Of a stretch of DNA of 64,000 nucleotides, positions 53,537-61,736 are shown in pieces. A model generated the notes under the pieces. The model ran no database searches. It was given only the letters and a program-made list of their open reading frames with translations, and was not told the DNA's origin. The DNA lies in NCBI GenBank assembly GCA_016715905.1, contig JADJXI010000004.1, forward strand, positions 310,001-374,000, in the 5' to 3' direction. The first letter of the stretch is position 1; every line of letters begins with the position of its first letter. Position numbers and translations under genes: made by a program. Source of the DNA: Sphingobacteriaceae bacterium (lineage in GTDB: Bacteria > Bacteroidota > Bacteroidia > B-17B0 > Aurantibacillaceae).

Positions 53537-54588
53537 TTTTTTAGTAAATATATTTTATAGTTTTTCTTAAATGAGTCGTTGATTTCCGCGCCTATTTCAT
53601 AATTGTCTTTGTCGTCTATTGAGTCAAATTCTTTGTCATTTAATTTAATTTTCGTAATTGTTGCTTTGCTGATTCTTTCTTTATTTTTTCCAATTAATAC
53701 ATCACCCTTGTTAATGATTTGATTATTCGTTTTAAAGCAGACAACCTTCCCATCTTTAAAAACGTCAGTAATTTCACCTAACTCTATTCCAGTTGCTTCA
53801 AGTTCTCTATATAAAAGGTCCTTTCGCAATACCTCTATTAATGCAGAGGAATATGCTTCAAAAAAATCTAGATAATCTATTAAAATATCATTTTTAATAA
53901 TCTCACTAGTTATGCCATGCGCTACATAATTTCTATACTCGGCTAAATCATTTAAAATCTGAAATGATTCATTAGGAATTAATTCGCTACTCTCACTCAA
54001 ACCTAATTTTGTGTTTGAGTAGTTTATGAAGGATTCTACTTTTAATACCTTTTGACTTATTTGATTAATACCGATATGTGAAAAAGATTCTTCCACAACT
54101 TGCAATCTGAAATTTGCAGTATGCTGTGCGAACGCATCTTTATTCAATTGATATCCTTCATTAATATTTATACAAGTGTGCAAATTTTTAATTACATCTT
54201 CTTTTGTTAATGGTCCTCCGTATTTGGGTTGTTCAATTTTATTAAGTAGTGAAAGTGAAAGCGTAAAGTGATTTTTTAATATTGACTCTGGAAGATTTTT
54301 ATATGAATTGACTAAGTTGTTCAAATTGTCAACATATGTAATAAGACAATTTTCAATAAATCTTTCAAAAGAACCATAAAGTGAAATTATTATGGAATTA
54401 TAATTATACTGGAGCTTTGAAAGTTTGAACTTTTTTAACGTTTCTGAAAGTTCTAGAATTAATAGTTCCTCCTTCGTAGTTGGTGTATCCATGAATGTAT
54501 CGTGAAGCTTAAATTCTGCTTCATAAAACAAAATCAAGTTTCTTAAATCCAAAATTTCTTGATGAAATTTAATCCGAATTACATCCAT
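53533..54588 (-). CDS. HEPN-domain protein, putative RNase effector
   Basis: The 351 residues resemble MAE_28990/RiboL-PSP-type HEPN proteins. SLYGSFERFIENCLITYVDNL lies in the N-terminal helical part. The catalytic-type motif R-x4-H is at 219-224 (EYRNYVAHG). The C-terminal 90 residues (from GIELGEITDVFKDGKVV) look like a small beta barrel similar to EF-Tu domain 2; this is inference. HEPN proteins with this motif are often RNases in defence or toxin-antitoxin systems. It follows the DUF262 gene by 1 bp. Confidence 0.7.
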   Translation of the reverse strand: MDVIRIKFHQEILDLRNLILFYEAEFKLHDTFMDTPTTKEELLILELSETLKKFKLSKLQYNYNSIIISLYGSFERFIENCLITYVDNLNNLVNSYKNLPESILKNHFTLSLSLLNKIEQPKYGGPLTKEDVIKNLHTCININEGYQLNKDAFAQHTANFRLQVVEESFSHIGINQISQKVLKVESFINYSNTKLGLSESSELIPNESFQILNDLAEYRNYVAHGITSEIIKNDILIDYLDFFEAYSSALIEVLRKDLLYRELEATGIELGEITDVFKDGKVVCFKTNNQIINKGDVLIGKNKERISKATITKIKLNDKEFDSIDDKDNYEIGAEINDSFKKNYKIYLLKK

Positions 54589-54589
54589 A

Positions 54590-55792
54590 TTACTTCGAAA
54601 GTTCTTGAAATAATTCTCTTATCCGTTCTTCTCTTTTGCTAATTATTCCTTGATTAGTATTTCTGCCTTCGAAATCATCATAATATTTGGAATAAAAACT
54701 TTCAAGCAAAGTGACAATTCCATTCTTTTTTTCTAAAATTTTGCCTTTAGCGCCTAAGAACTCAGATGCAATAACAGTCAGTGGATCGTATACGGCAGTT
54801 GTCGGTCTGGAATACCAATTCCACTTTCCGTTTCTGTTTCTGTATAAACAAAATGCTTGTTCGCCTAATAATTCATACAAAAATTCTATAGTTTCATTAA
54901 ACAGCTTACCCATTTCAATCAATGTTTCTGATGGTAATGAATTGCCGTATTTTAAATAGTTATTCAAATAGTCTTTCAGACTTCGAGTGTATTTAATCAA
55001 TCCTTCTCGTTGTCTATTCGCGAAAAATCTTAATACAAGTTCAACATCACCCATGTCCCTGAATAGGTCATTTTGTATCAATTCATCGCTGGGGTTATTA
55101 TTACTAATTTCATCTTCTGTTTGTTCTGGTATCTGCCAAGTTTTACAAAGGAATTTATTTCTCGCAAGTTTAATACACAGTTCATTTAATGGGCCATTAA
55201 AAACAGCATTTCTAGATTCTTGTGGCTCTAATTTGACGCCACCACTGTTTATCCTTTCAAATACTAGTTGTTTCAATTGCATTGCATCCAACTCATTTTT
55301 AGCTGTTTCTTGCAATAATATTATAGAAGATAAATATCTTCTATCGATACCCTTTTTAATCTGTATTGGTAATGATGAATACTTTTTCCCATTTAATTCT
55401 GGCCATTCCTCTAAGCCATCCAAAACGAATTCATCCTTGTAAAACTCCTTTATTGCAGTAAGCCTTTGCAATCCATCCATCACTTCGTAATGAGAATAAC
55501 TGTCTTCATACAAAAAAATTGGCGGTATAGGTACATTCATAATAAATGACTCAATTAGTTTTGATTTCTGAGTGATATTCCATCTATGGCGTCTTTGAAA
55601 CTCAGGATTTAGTTTATAGTCAGTGCCAGAAAGCATAACTACAATTGAAGGCAAAGGATACCTAGCTTGCTCTGTAATAATTCGGACTTCACCTTTAACA
55701 TACTTCTGATTTATTTCTTCGTCTGACATTTTTAAGTCTACTGAAGGTTCTAAATGTTTAAAAACGATTTCTTCTCCTGCTATTAATTTCAT
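54590..55792 (-). CDS. DUF262-family protein (ParB/Srx-like)
   Basis: The 400 residues have the DUF262 signature: EFQRRHRW (64-71), LIESFIMNVPIPPIFLYE (79-96) and MDGLQRLTAI (105-114). The DGxQR motif is the nucleotide-binding/hydrolysis loop of this family. No DUF1524 HNH domain follows, unlike GmrSD-type enzymes; the C-terminal half is helical. It is the upstream gene of a two-gene unit with the HEPN protein, so it probably senses or controls it. Confidence 0.82.
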   Translation of the reverse strand: MKLIAGEEIVFKHLEPSVDLKMSDEEINQKYVKGEVRIITEQARYPLPSIVVMLSGTDYKLNPEFQRRHRWNITQKSKLIESFIMNVPIPPIFLYEDSYSHYEVMDGLQRLTAIKEFYKDEFVLDGLEEWPELNGKKYSSLPIQIKKGIDRRYLSSIILLQETAKNELDAMQLKQLVFERINSGGVKLEPQESRNAVFNGPLNELCIKLARNKFLCKTWQIPEQTEDEISNNNPSDELIQNDLFRDMGDVELVLRFFANRQREGLIKYTRSLKDYLNNYLKYGNSLPSETLIEMGKLFNETIEFLYELLGEQAFCLYRNRNGKWNWYSRPTTAVYDPLTVIASEFLGAKGKILEKKNGIVTLLESFYSKYYDDFEGRNTNQGIISKREERIRELFQELSK

Positions 55793-55810
55793 ATCTTTTT
55801 GTTTATAATA

Positions 55811-55836
55811 ATGGCATATAACTTCCCGCTACCCGC
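55811..55836 (+). repeat. Right border repeat of the HEPN/DUF262 cassette
   Basis: GGCATATAAC followed shortly by CTACCCGC is the inverted counterpart of GTTATATGCC (53522-53531) with GGGTAG upstream of it. Only the inner half of the left element is recognisable here. Confidence 0.65.
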
Positions 55837-56044
55837 ATAAATAAATACTTACAATTGCTTACAAGTACTTAAAGGCCCTTAGCTTAATTTAAATTAAAGT
55901 TAAAACAATTTACTTTAAAATATAAGTAAAATATTAATTATTGAAAAATGTTTGGGCTTAGCTAATAATGGTTTTTAGACAATTTTGATAGCTTAATCCG
56001 GTTCATAGCTGTTATTGGTCGGATTATCTTTATATTGGGGTTAG

Positions 56045-56401
56045 TTAATACTCTTTTACTAAAATATCCGTGGGTATGCTTAATACTTCACTCAACTTGC
56101 GTATCATATCCAGCGTAAGTTTTCTTTTTCTGTTTAATATTTCACTCACACGGCTTTTTAATCCAATGGCTAAGGCTAAGTCTTTTTGTTTATAGCCTAA
56201 TTGTTCCATTCTGAATTTGATGGCCTCAATAGGGTCGGGCAAATCAATAGGGTATTTATCTTGTTCATATTTTTCAATGAGCAAAGCCAGCAATTCTAAT
56301 TCATCTCCTTCTTTTGTTCCTTTTTTTGCATCAAAAATTTTTTCCAAGCGGCCTAAGGCTTTCTGATATTCTTTTTCGTTCTTAATTACTTTGTATTCCA
56401 T
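56045..56401 (-). CDS. higA: HigA-like antitoxin (XRE helix-turn-helix)
   Basis: The 118 residues have an N-terminal helical part, then an HTH (EQLGYKQKDLALAIGLKSRVSEILNRKRKLT) and a C-terminal LSIPTDILVKEY. It lies 1 bp downstream of the toxin gene, the reversed order typical of higBA. It should neutralise the toxin and autorepress the operon. Confidence 0.88.
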   Translation of the reverse strand: MEYKVIKNEKEYQKALGRLEKIFDAKKGTKEGDELELLALLIEKYEQDKYPIDLPDPIEAIKFRMEQLGYKQKDLALAIGLKSRVSEILNRKRKLTLDMIRKLSEVLSIPTDILVKEY

Positions 56402-56402
56402 A

Positions 56403-56696
56403 TCAAATTGTTTTTGCGTCTATTTTATCGTATTGTGGATGCGTTCCTATAAAACGAATCCATAAAATGCTATAGTCATAATTAATTTTAACTATTAATC
56501 TGTATTTATTTCCTTTTATATTAAATACCACCCGGTTGTTTTGAATAATACTGGCAGATGGAAATTCTTTTTTGATGTCACTCGGACTTTTCCATTTTGC
56601 CTTCAATGCTTCATAATACCAGGATTTTAACTGCGATTCACAATCAGTATGCCTGTTCCAAAATTCACGAAGTATTTTTTTGGCAATTACTCTCAA
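56403..56696 (-). CDS. higB: HigB-type mRNA interferase toxin
   Basis: The 97-residue RelE-fold protein has MRVIAKKILREFWNRH, the NRVVFNIKGNKYRLIVKINY strand pair and a C-terminal WIRFIGTHPQYDKIDA. This is the HigB family pattern, with His and Tyr near the end as expected for ribosome-dependent mRNA cleavage. The pair is next to the HEPN/DUF262 unit. Confidence 0.9.
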   Translation of the reverse strand: MRVIAKKILREFWNRHTDCESQLKSWYYEALKAKWKSPSDIKKEFPSASIIQNNRVVFNIKGNKYRLIVKINYDYSILWIRFIGTHPQYDKIDAKTI

Positions 56697-56960
56697 CTTG
56701 ATTAATACTTAGCAAATATACAAAAAGTTCCCGAAATGGGAATTATTTTAAGACTATTTTTAAAAGGTTTGCCACCAACAGTCGGTGAGCATGGTATTTC
56801 TATATTGTCGCGCAAACAACTTGATCTAACAGGCAGGCTCTTCGATTAAAGGGAAGTAAAGCGTAACTCGATCAATTCTTTACTTGTTAAAAATAGTCAA
56901 ATAGGAACTTTTTCTTCATTTCTATTGAACTTATTGCTAGCTTGAGTGTACTGAGCTTAC

Positions 56961-57572
56961 ATGTCGCAATCAAATTCCTTAGCCAATATAGCTTGTGAGC
57001 AATTAATGAACTTCATTTCAGAAGGAAGAACAGAGGCTTTTGATGAATTGTACAAAAGGCATGCAGCAACGTTAACCAGGTATTTTTTTCGAATGCTGAA
57101 TAATGATAAGGAACTTGCCCTGGATGCTGTGCAGGATCTTTTCCTTAAAATTGCTGAATCCCCCGGAATTTTTAATAGATCAAAACCATTCAAGACCTGG
57201 ATGTTCTCTATAGCCTCTAATTACTGTAAAAATTTTTACCGCCATAAAAAAGTTGAACAAACTTATGTAGAGTTTTATATGCATGATAAGGGAAGTATAT
57301 CCACTGAGATCGCCGATGTAATACAAAGTATAGACAGGAGATATTTGTTAAGGATGTTGGATGAAGTGCTTTTGGAACTTCCGATCGAAAAACGAGAAGT
57401 GATTATATTAAAATACCAGGAAGAGCGCAGTATTGCTGAAATTGCGGAGATCCAAAAATGTTCAGAGGGAACGGTAAAATCAAGGCTTCATCATGCAGTC
57501 AAAATACTACAGGAAAAATTAAATAAATTTAAAAATGAAAATTCCAATGAAAAATACAAAACAATTGGATGA
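56961..57572 (+). CDS. ECF sigma-70 family factor
   Basis: The 203 residues contain region 2 (FDELYKRHAATLTRYFFRMLNNDKELALDAVQDLFLKI) and region 4 (ILKYQEERSIAEIAEIQKCSEGTVKSRLHHAVKIL). It heads a unit with a short membrane protein and a TMTC-like protein. Its target promoters are unknown. Confidence 0.92.
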   Translation: MSQSNSLANIACEQLMNFISEGRTEAFDELYKRHAATLTRYFFRMLNNDKELALDAVQDLFLKIAESPGIFNRSKPFKTWMFSIASNYCKNFYRHKKVEQTYVEFYMHDKGSISTEIADVIQSIDRRYLLRMLDEVLLELPIEKREVIILKYQEERSIAEIAEIQKCSEGTVKSRLHHAVKILQEKLNKFKNENSNEKYKTIG

Positions 57573-57918
57573 GCTTTTACATGAAGCTCTGATGGAAGGC
57601 TGTGAGGATCTTGTTATGCCTCAGCTAAAAGATTTAGAGTTGGCAAGACAGGCTGTAGCGAAAAATGCAAAGATCATGGTTCCTGAGGCTACAGACCTAT
57701 ACTGGAGGATCGCCTATTTTTTAAACCGCAATTTTAAATTGTATCAAGTAGCTGCCGTTTTAATATTGATTGGAATAGCCGTTATTTTGTTTCAATACAA
57801 AAATGAAAGTAAAACAGAAGTCGGAAAACAGCCTATGGCAGCAATCACTAATCCTCCTGCTGTGAGTTTTACACTGATGGCTTGTATCGCATCCGATAAA
57901 CTAAATAATAAAAACTAA
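57535..57918 (+). CDS. Short single-pass membrane protein, candidate anti-sigma factor
   Basis: The 127 residues have a soluble N-terminal part of about 70 residues, one membrane segment (YQVAAVLILIGIAVILFQY, about 76-94) and a short periplasmic tail. It overlaps the sigma gene by 38 bp (26 bp if Met5 is used), the arrangement of sigma/anti-sigma pairs. No zinc-binding anti-sigma motif is visible, so the role rests on context. Confidence 0.65.
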   Translation: MKIPMKNTKQLDELLHEALMEGCEDLVMPQLKDLELARQAVAKNAKIMVPEATDLYWRIAYFLNRNFKLYQVAAVLILIGIAVILFQYKNESKTEVGKQPMAAITNPPAVSFTLMACIASDKLNNKN

Positions 57919-57920
57919 TT

Positions 57921-60140
57921 ATGGAAGAATTGATTCAACAAACAAATGCGGGTTCGTTCAGGTACTTTCCTTTTTTCAAATCGAAGCAGCCCTATTTCAT
58001 TTTGACTTTGCTAGCGTTAATATTCTATGTCACCACCTTGAACAATGAATATGCGCTGGATGATGGTATAGTGATTCATCAAAACGATTATGTGTTGAAG
58101 GGTGCGAATGGTATTCCGGATATATTAATGAATGATCAGTATCACAGTTTTTACGAGCGCATGAACGCTAAGGATCAGTTGATGGGTGGAAGATATAGAC
58201 CATTGCCTACCATGAGTTTTGCACTTGAACAAGAATTCATTGGGAAATACAGGACAGGTCGTTATTTATTTTGTGAAGATTTAAATAAGAATGGTTTGCT
58301 GGATAAAGAACCGGTGAATTATTGGAATAAGGATAATCAGGCAGTTCATGGCTATGAATACAATGAAAGTATTGATTCGAATCATGACGGTATTACTCAA
58401 AGCACCGAGTGTAAATGGTGCTGGGACAGAAACGAAAATGGCAAGAATGATTATGAGGAAGACAGAAATCAGGACGGCGTATATAATGAGATTGATTGCC
58501 AGGTTTATGGTGCTTCATTAAGACATTTGAATAATATGCTTCTCTATCTACTGCTTTGTCTGGTCGTGTACATATTCTTGAAAAAAGTTGTGTTTACTTC
58601 TAACAGCGATATGGCTTTTTTAGGAGCTCTACTTTTCCTTATACATCCGGTGCATACAGAAGTAGTTGCAAACGTTAAGGGCAGAGAGGATATCCTTTCC
58701 TTACTATTCATACTTTTATCATTATTATACTTTGTTATTTTTGTCAATGAAAAGAAGATTGGTTCCGGTTTATTGGCTTCTTTTTTCTTGTTCCTGGCCT
58801 TGCTCTCCAAAGAGTATGCCTTGCTGATGCTTTTTATGGTACCGCTCACAATTTATTTTTTCAGGAATTCAGACATGGATAAGAGAAACAGACTTTTAGT
58901 TGGTACATTCCTTTTTACGCCTTTTTTGATCTATTTAATTATGCGTGCTAGTTTTGTTACCTTTTCGCCAGGCGTTGGGGATACAGAATTACTCAACAAT
59001 TCATTTCTTCTTGCTAACGGTCAGCAGGCATTTGCCTCGCAGGTTTATGATCTTCTTCTTTATTTGCGTATAATGTTCTTGCCACATCCATTGGTATGCG
59101 ATTATTCTTATGAAGCCTTGCCCTACAATGATTTTTCAAGCTGGAAATTTTGGCTGGCATTCTGTTTGAATGGAGGTTTACTGATTTATGGAATTAGAAA
59201 AAGTAAGCAAAGGCACGCCTTAAGTTACGGCATTCTTTTGTACTTCTTATTCCTTCTTCCGGTTTCTAATTTGTTTTTCAATACTGGAATTCGATTATTG
59301 GAGTCTAATCTATTTCATGCTTCCTTTGGATTTAGTTTGGCTTTGGCATGGCTGCTAATTGCCGGACTCGACAAATTGGAGAAATGGTCCTTTTCGAAAA
59401 AAAGGAATTTAGTTAACACATTGGCGATCGTGTTGATCATTCTAACTTTGATAAAAACTTGGGAACGCAATTGGGACTGGAAGAATGATATTACCTTGTT
59501 TATGAAAGATGTGAAGAATTCACCGAATTCTGTTTTGATTTTAGGAAATGCCGGTGCTCGCTGGATAGATCTTGCGGATACCAAGGAGATTACCGGTGTT
59601 GCCATTCCGGGTCAAGATCCAAATGTTTACAATGACTACAATGGTGTTCTCATGATTTCGGATGAAGAATTGAAAGAGAGTGGCGCCGCATCCAAGAGAG
59701 AATATGCCTTGAGAAAGGGAATTGGCTATTTAGAACGCGCTGTAGAATTGCATCCGAGATATGTAAATGGATTTTTGAATTTAGGTTTAGCTGAATTTAA
59801 GTTGGATAAGCATGATCGATCACTTTTTTATTGGAAACATGCGGAATACTTGTATCCAAACAATCCTTATCTGATGAATTATTACACCGTTGTGAATAAT
59901 ATTTTTATGCAGAAGGCTAAAGAAAATTTAGAACAAGGTGATTATAGTGAAGCGGAAAAATTGTATTTGTATTGCAAGACGATCGATGCGAACAATGCCG
60001 GTGCTTGGCGCGGATTGGAAGAGACTTACAAGAGAATGAATTTAAAAAGAGCTGAAGCAAATGCCAGAGATAGAGCAAGTGAGATTGAAGCGAATGCTCC
60101 CAAAGTAAAACAAAAAGCCAACAAGGAAAATGAATGTTGA
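57921..60140 (+). CDS. TMTC-like GT-C membrane glycosyltransferase with Ca-binding-like insert and TPRs
   Basis: The 739 residues have about ten membrane segments, starting at residue ~29. The first outer loop holds NNEYALDDGIVI, where Asp-Asp is the catalytic-type motif of GT-C enzymes. An insert at about 120-190 carries several D-x-N-x-[ND]-G loops (DLNKNGLLD, DSNHDGITQ, DRNENGKND, DRNQDGVYN) like dockerin/EF-hand calcium sites. The C-terminal ~150 residues hold TPRs (GFLNLGLAEFKLDKHD). The family transfers mannose to proteins in eukaryotes; the bacterial substrate is unknown. Confidence 0.75.
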   Translation: MEELIQQTNAGSFRYFPFFKSKQPYFILTLLALIFYVTTLNNEYALDDGIVIHQNDYVLKGANGIPDILMNDQYHSFYERMNAKDQLMGGRYRPLPTMSFALEQEFIGKYRTGRYLFCEDLNKNGLLDKEPVNYWNKDNQAVHGYEYNESIDSNHDGITQSTECKWCWDRNENGKNDYEEDRNQDGVYNEIDCQVYGASLRHLNNMLLYLLLCLVVYIFLKKVVFTSNSDMAFLGALLFLIHPVHTEVVANVKGREDILSLLFILLSLLYFVIFVNEKKIGSGLLASFFLFLALLSKEYALLMLFMVPLTIYFFRNSDMDKRNRLLVGTFLFTPFLIYLIMRASFVTFSPGVGDTELLNNSFLLANGQQAFASQVYDLLLYLRIMFLPHPLVCDYSYEALPYNDFSSWKFWLAFCLNGGLLIYGIRKSKQRHALSYGILLYFLFLLPVSNLFFNTGIRLLESNLFHASFGFSLALAWLLIAGLDKLEKWSFSKKRNLVNTLAIVLIILTLIKTWERNWDWKNDITLFMKDVKNSPNSVLILGNAGARWIDLADTKEITGVAIPGQDPNVYNDYNGVLMISDEELKESGAASKREYALRKGIGYLERAVELHPRYVNGFLNLGLAEFKLDKHDRSLFYWKHAEYLYPNNPYLMNYYTVVNNIFMQKAKENLEQGDYSEAEKLYLYCKTIDANNAGAWRGLEETYKRMNLKRAEANARDRASEIEANAPKVKQKANKENEC

Positions 60141-60271
60141 CAATGAAGGGGTTTATTCTTAAGGCAATTTAGCGATGCTTTTATAGCGGTTAAACAAAAA
60201 CTTCAGTTTGATGCTCCATACGTAATGTATTGAACGCTGTCAGTCCGAAATTTACATGTGAAACTTATTCT

Positions 60272-61450
60272 TTAAGAAAGCTTCTGATAAGTCTGCCACC
60301 AACGGTCTGGAATCTCTCCGCTTACGGCCAGTTCGTAATCTTTGTAATTGCAGGGAATTAAAGTATGCCTCTCAAATTTTGAGCCTTTAATGGGCGGGTA
60401 AGGAATTTCCATCCACCATCTATCGCTCTTTTTACTTTTGTAAAAATTAATTTCGTGTTTTTCATTTTCCATTACCACATGAAAGCGCATGTAATCGGGA
60501 TTGGTTCGTCCGGGAAAATCATTTTTACGGTGGTAATAACCATCCATAAAACACCAAATCATTTGCGCGGCTAAATGCGCGGTTTTTCCGCTGATATCAA
60601 ATTCCGGATTGATTTCGTAAATGCCAATGGATGAAAGTCTATCATTCATACCTGCGTATCTTAAAATCTGACAGGCTTCTTCGGCATAAAATCCATTGGG
60701 AGAAGCATTGGGATTGGCCGGCGCATCGGCATGTTTAATGCTGGTGATATCAAAACTCAGCATGTCGGCTTGGCGAATGATGGGTTCTGCTTCTTCAATT
60801 TTATCTCGTATTTGTCCTAAACGATAAAAATCAAAATACAATTTAGTCATCATTCCCAAACTGTTTTGATCGACTAAATAAGATTGATAACCTACATTAC
60901 TGTAATTGAATAAATAATTGGGCTGATGTAAAATTATTTTTCCGAGGTATGAGTGATTGGTAATATTTTCATCCGGATTTCCTAAATCAAAAACACTATC
61001 CACCGAAACCAGATTAATAGTTTGTTCTAAATCCTTATATCCTAAAAACTGGGCATAAGTTAAATCTTGCGAGCCACCTAAAATAATGGGAATAATATTT
61101 TTACGAATTAAATGATCAACACAAGAGCGAACGGCAAAATAGGTATCGTCTGTACTGTGGCCGGGCATAATATTTCCTAAATCGGCCACCTTGGTTGTAA
61201 AACCCGTGCCGTATAATTTGTATAAAAAACTGCGCACACTATCCGGACCATTATTGCAACCCGCATTATTTACCGCATTGCGATCTTCACACACCCCAAT
61301 GATGGCCAGGTTGACTTCCTCTAAATCCGGAAAATCACCTTCGCTTTTATAAATCTGAAATTGCTGCCCGAATTGCGATTCATTGGTTTCAGAACCGTTT
61401 AAAATTTGTTCTAAGTTTAACGGCGATAAAAAATGCATTATGTCACTCAT
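60272..61450 (-). CDS. Arginase-fold (ureohydrolase) family protein with altered metal site
   Basis: The 392-residue protein belongs to a Bacteroidota lineage usually labelled formimidoylglutamase. Landmark sequences are VCEDRNAVNNAGCNNGPDSVR, ILGGSQDLTYAQFL, LVSVDSVFDLGN and LSFDITSIKHADAPANPN. Classical arginases have GG-x-H, DAH-x-D and S-x-D-x-D-x-x-D at these places. Here the first His is Gln and DAH-x-D is DSVFD, so several manganese ligands appear missing. It may be a non-enzymatic or altered-metal protein; the hydrolase label is doubtful. Confidence 0.8.
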   Translation of the reverse strand: MSDIMHFLSPLNLEQILNGSETNESQFGQQFQIYKSEGDFPDLEEVNLAIIGVCEDRNAVNNAGCNNGPDSVRSFLYKLYGTGFTTKVADLGNIMPGHSTDDTYFAVRSCVDHLIRKNIIPIILGGSQDLTYAQFLGYKDLEQTINLVSVDSVFDLGNPDENITNHSYLGKIILHQPNYLFNYSNVGYQSYLVDQNSLGMMTKLYFDFYRLGQIRDKIEEAEPIIRQADMLSFDITSIKHADAPANPNASPNGFYAEEACQILRYAGMNDRLSSIGIYEINPEFDISGKTAHLAAQMIWCFMDGYYHRKNDFPGRTNPDYMRFHVVMENEKHEINFYKSKKSDRWWMEIPYPPIKGSKFERHTLIPCNYKDYELAVSGEIPDRWWQTYQKLS

Positions 61451-61539
61451 GAGAATTGTGTTTTCACGAATGTAAGGGCTTTGGAGCTTGGGAAATGCTC
61501 TGAATTGAAAGAGTAATTAAAAGGGGAATGTTGATGATT

Positions 61540-61735
61540 TTAGAAGGACGAGTTTAGAATGACGAAGTTAAATGACGAATATAGAATGTCGAATTAAGGA
61601 TTCGCAAATCGTTCTTCTAACTTCTAAATTCGTACTTCGCACTTAGTGCCTCGTACTTCAAACTTCGTAAATCGTACTTTTAACTTCTAAATTCGTACTT
61701 CGTAAATCGTACTTCGTAAATCAACAATCTAAAAT
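61540..61735. repeat. Degenerate TTCGTACTTC / GAAGTACGAA repeat patch
   Basis: The gap between dnaB and the arginase-like gene is filled with imperfect copies of GACGAATTTAGAATGACGAA on its left and TCGTACTTCGTAAATCGTACTT on its right. The halves are roughly reverse complements, so the patch may fold. The same word family occurs at 3002-3034 and 49222-49412. Confidence 0.7.
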
Positions 61736-61736
61736 C

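Noticed and set aside
56697..56960. Fragment of the arginase-like gene C-terminus (a minus-strand CWWQTF frame near 56770)
   Set aside because: Only about eight residues resemble the DRWWQTY end at 60.3 kb, which is too little to separate from chance.
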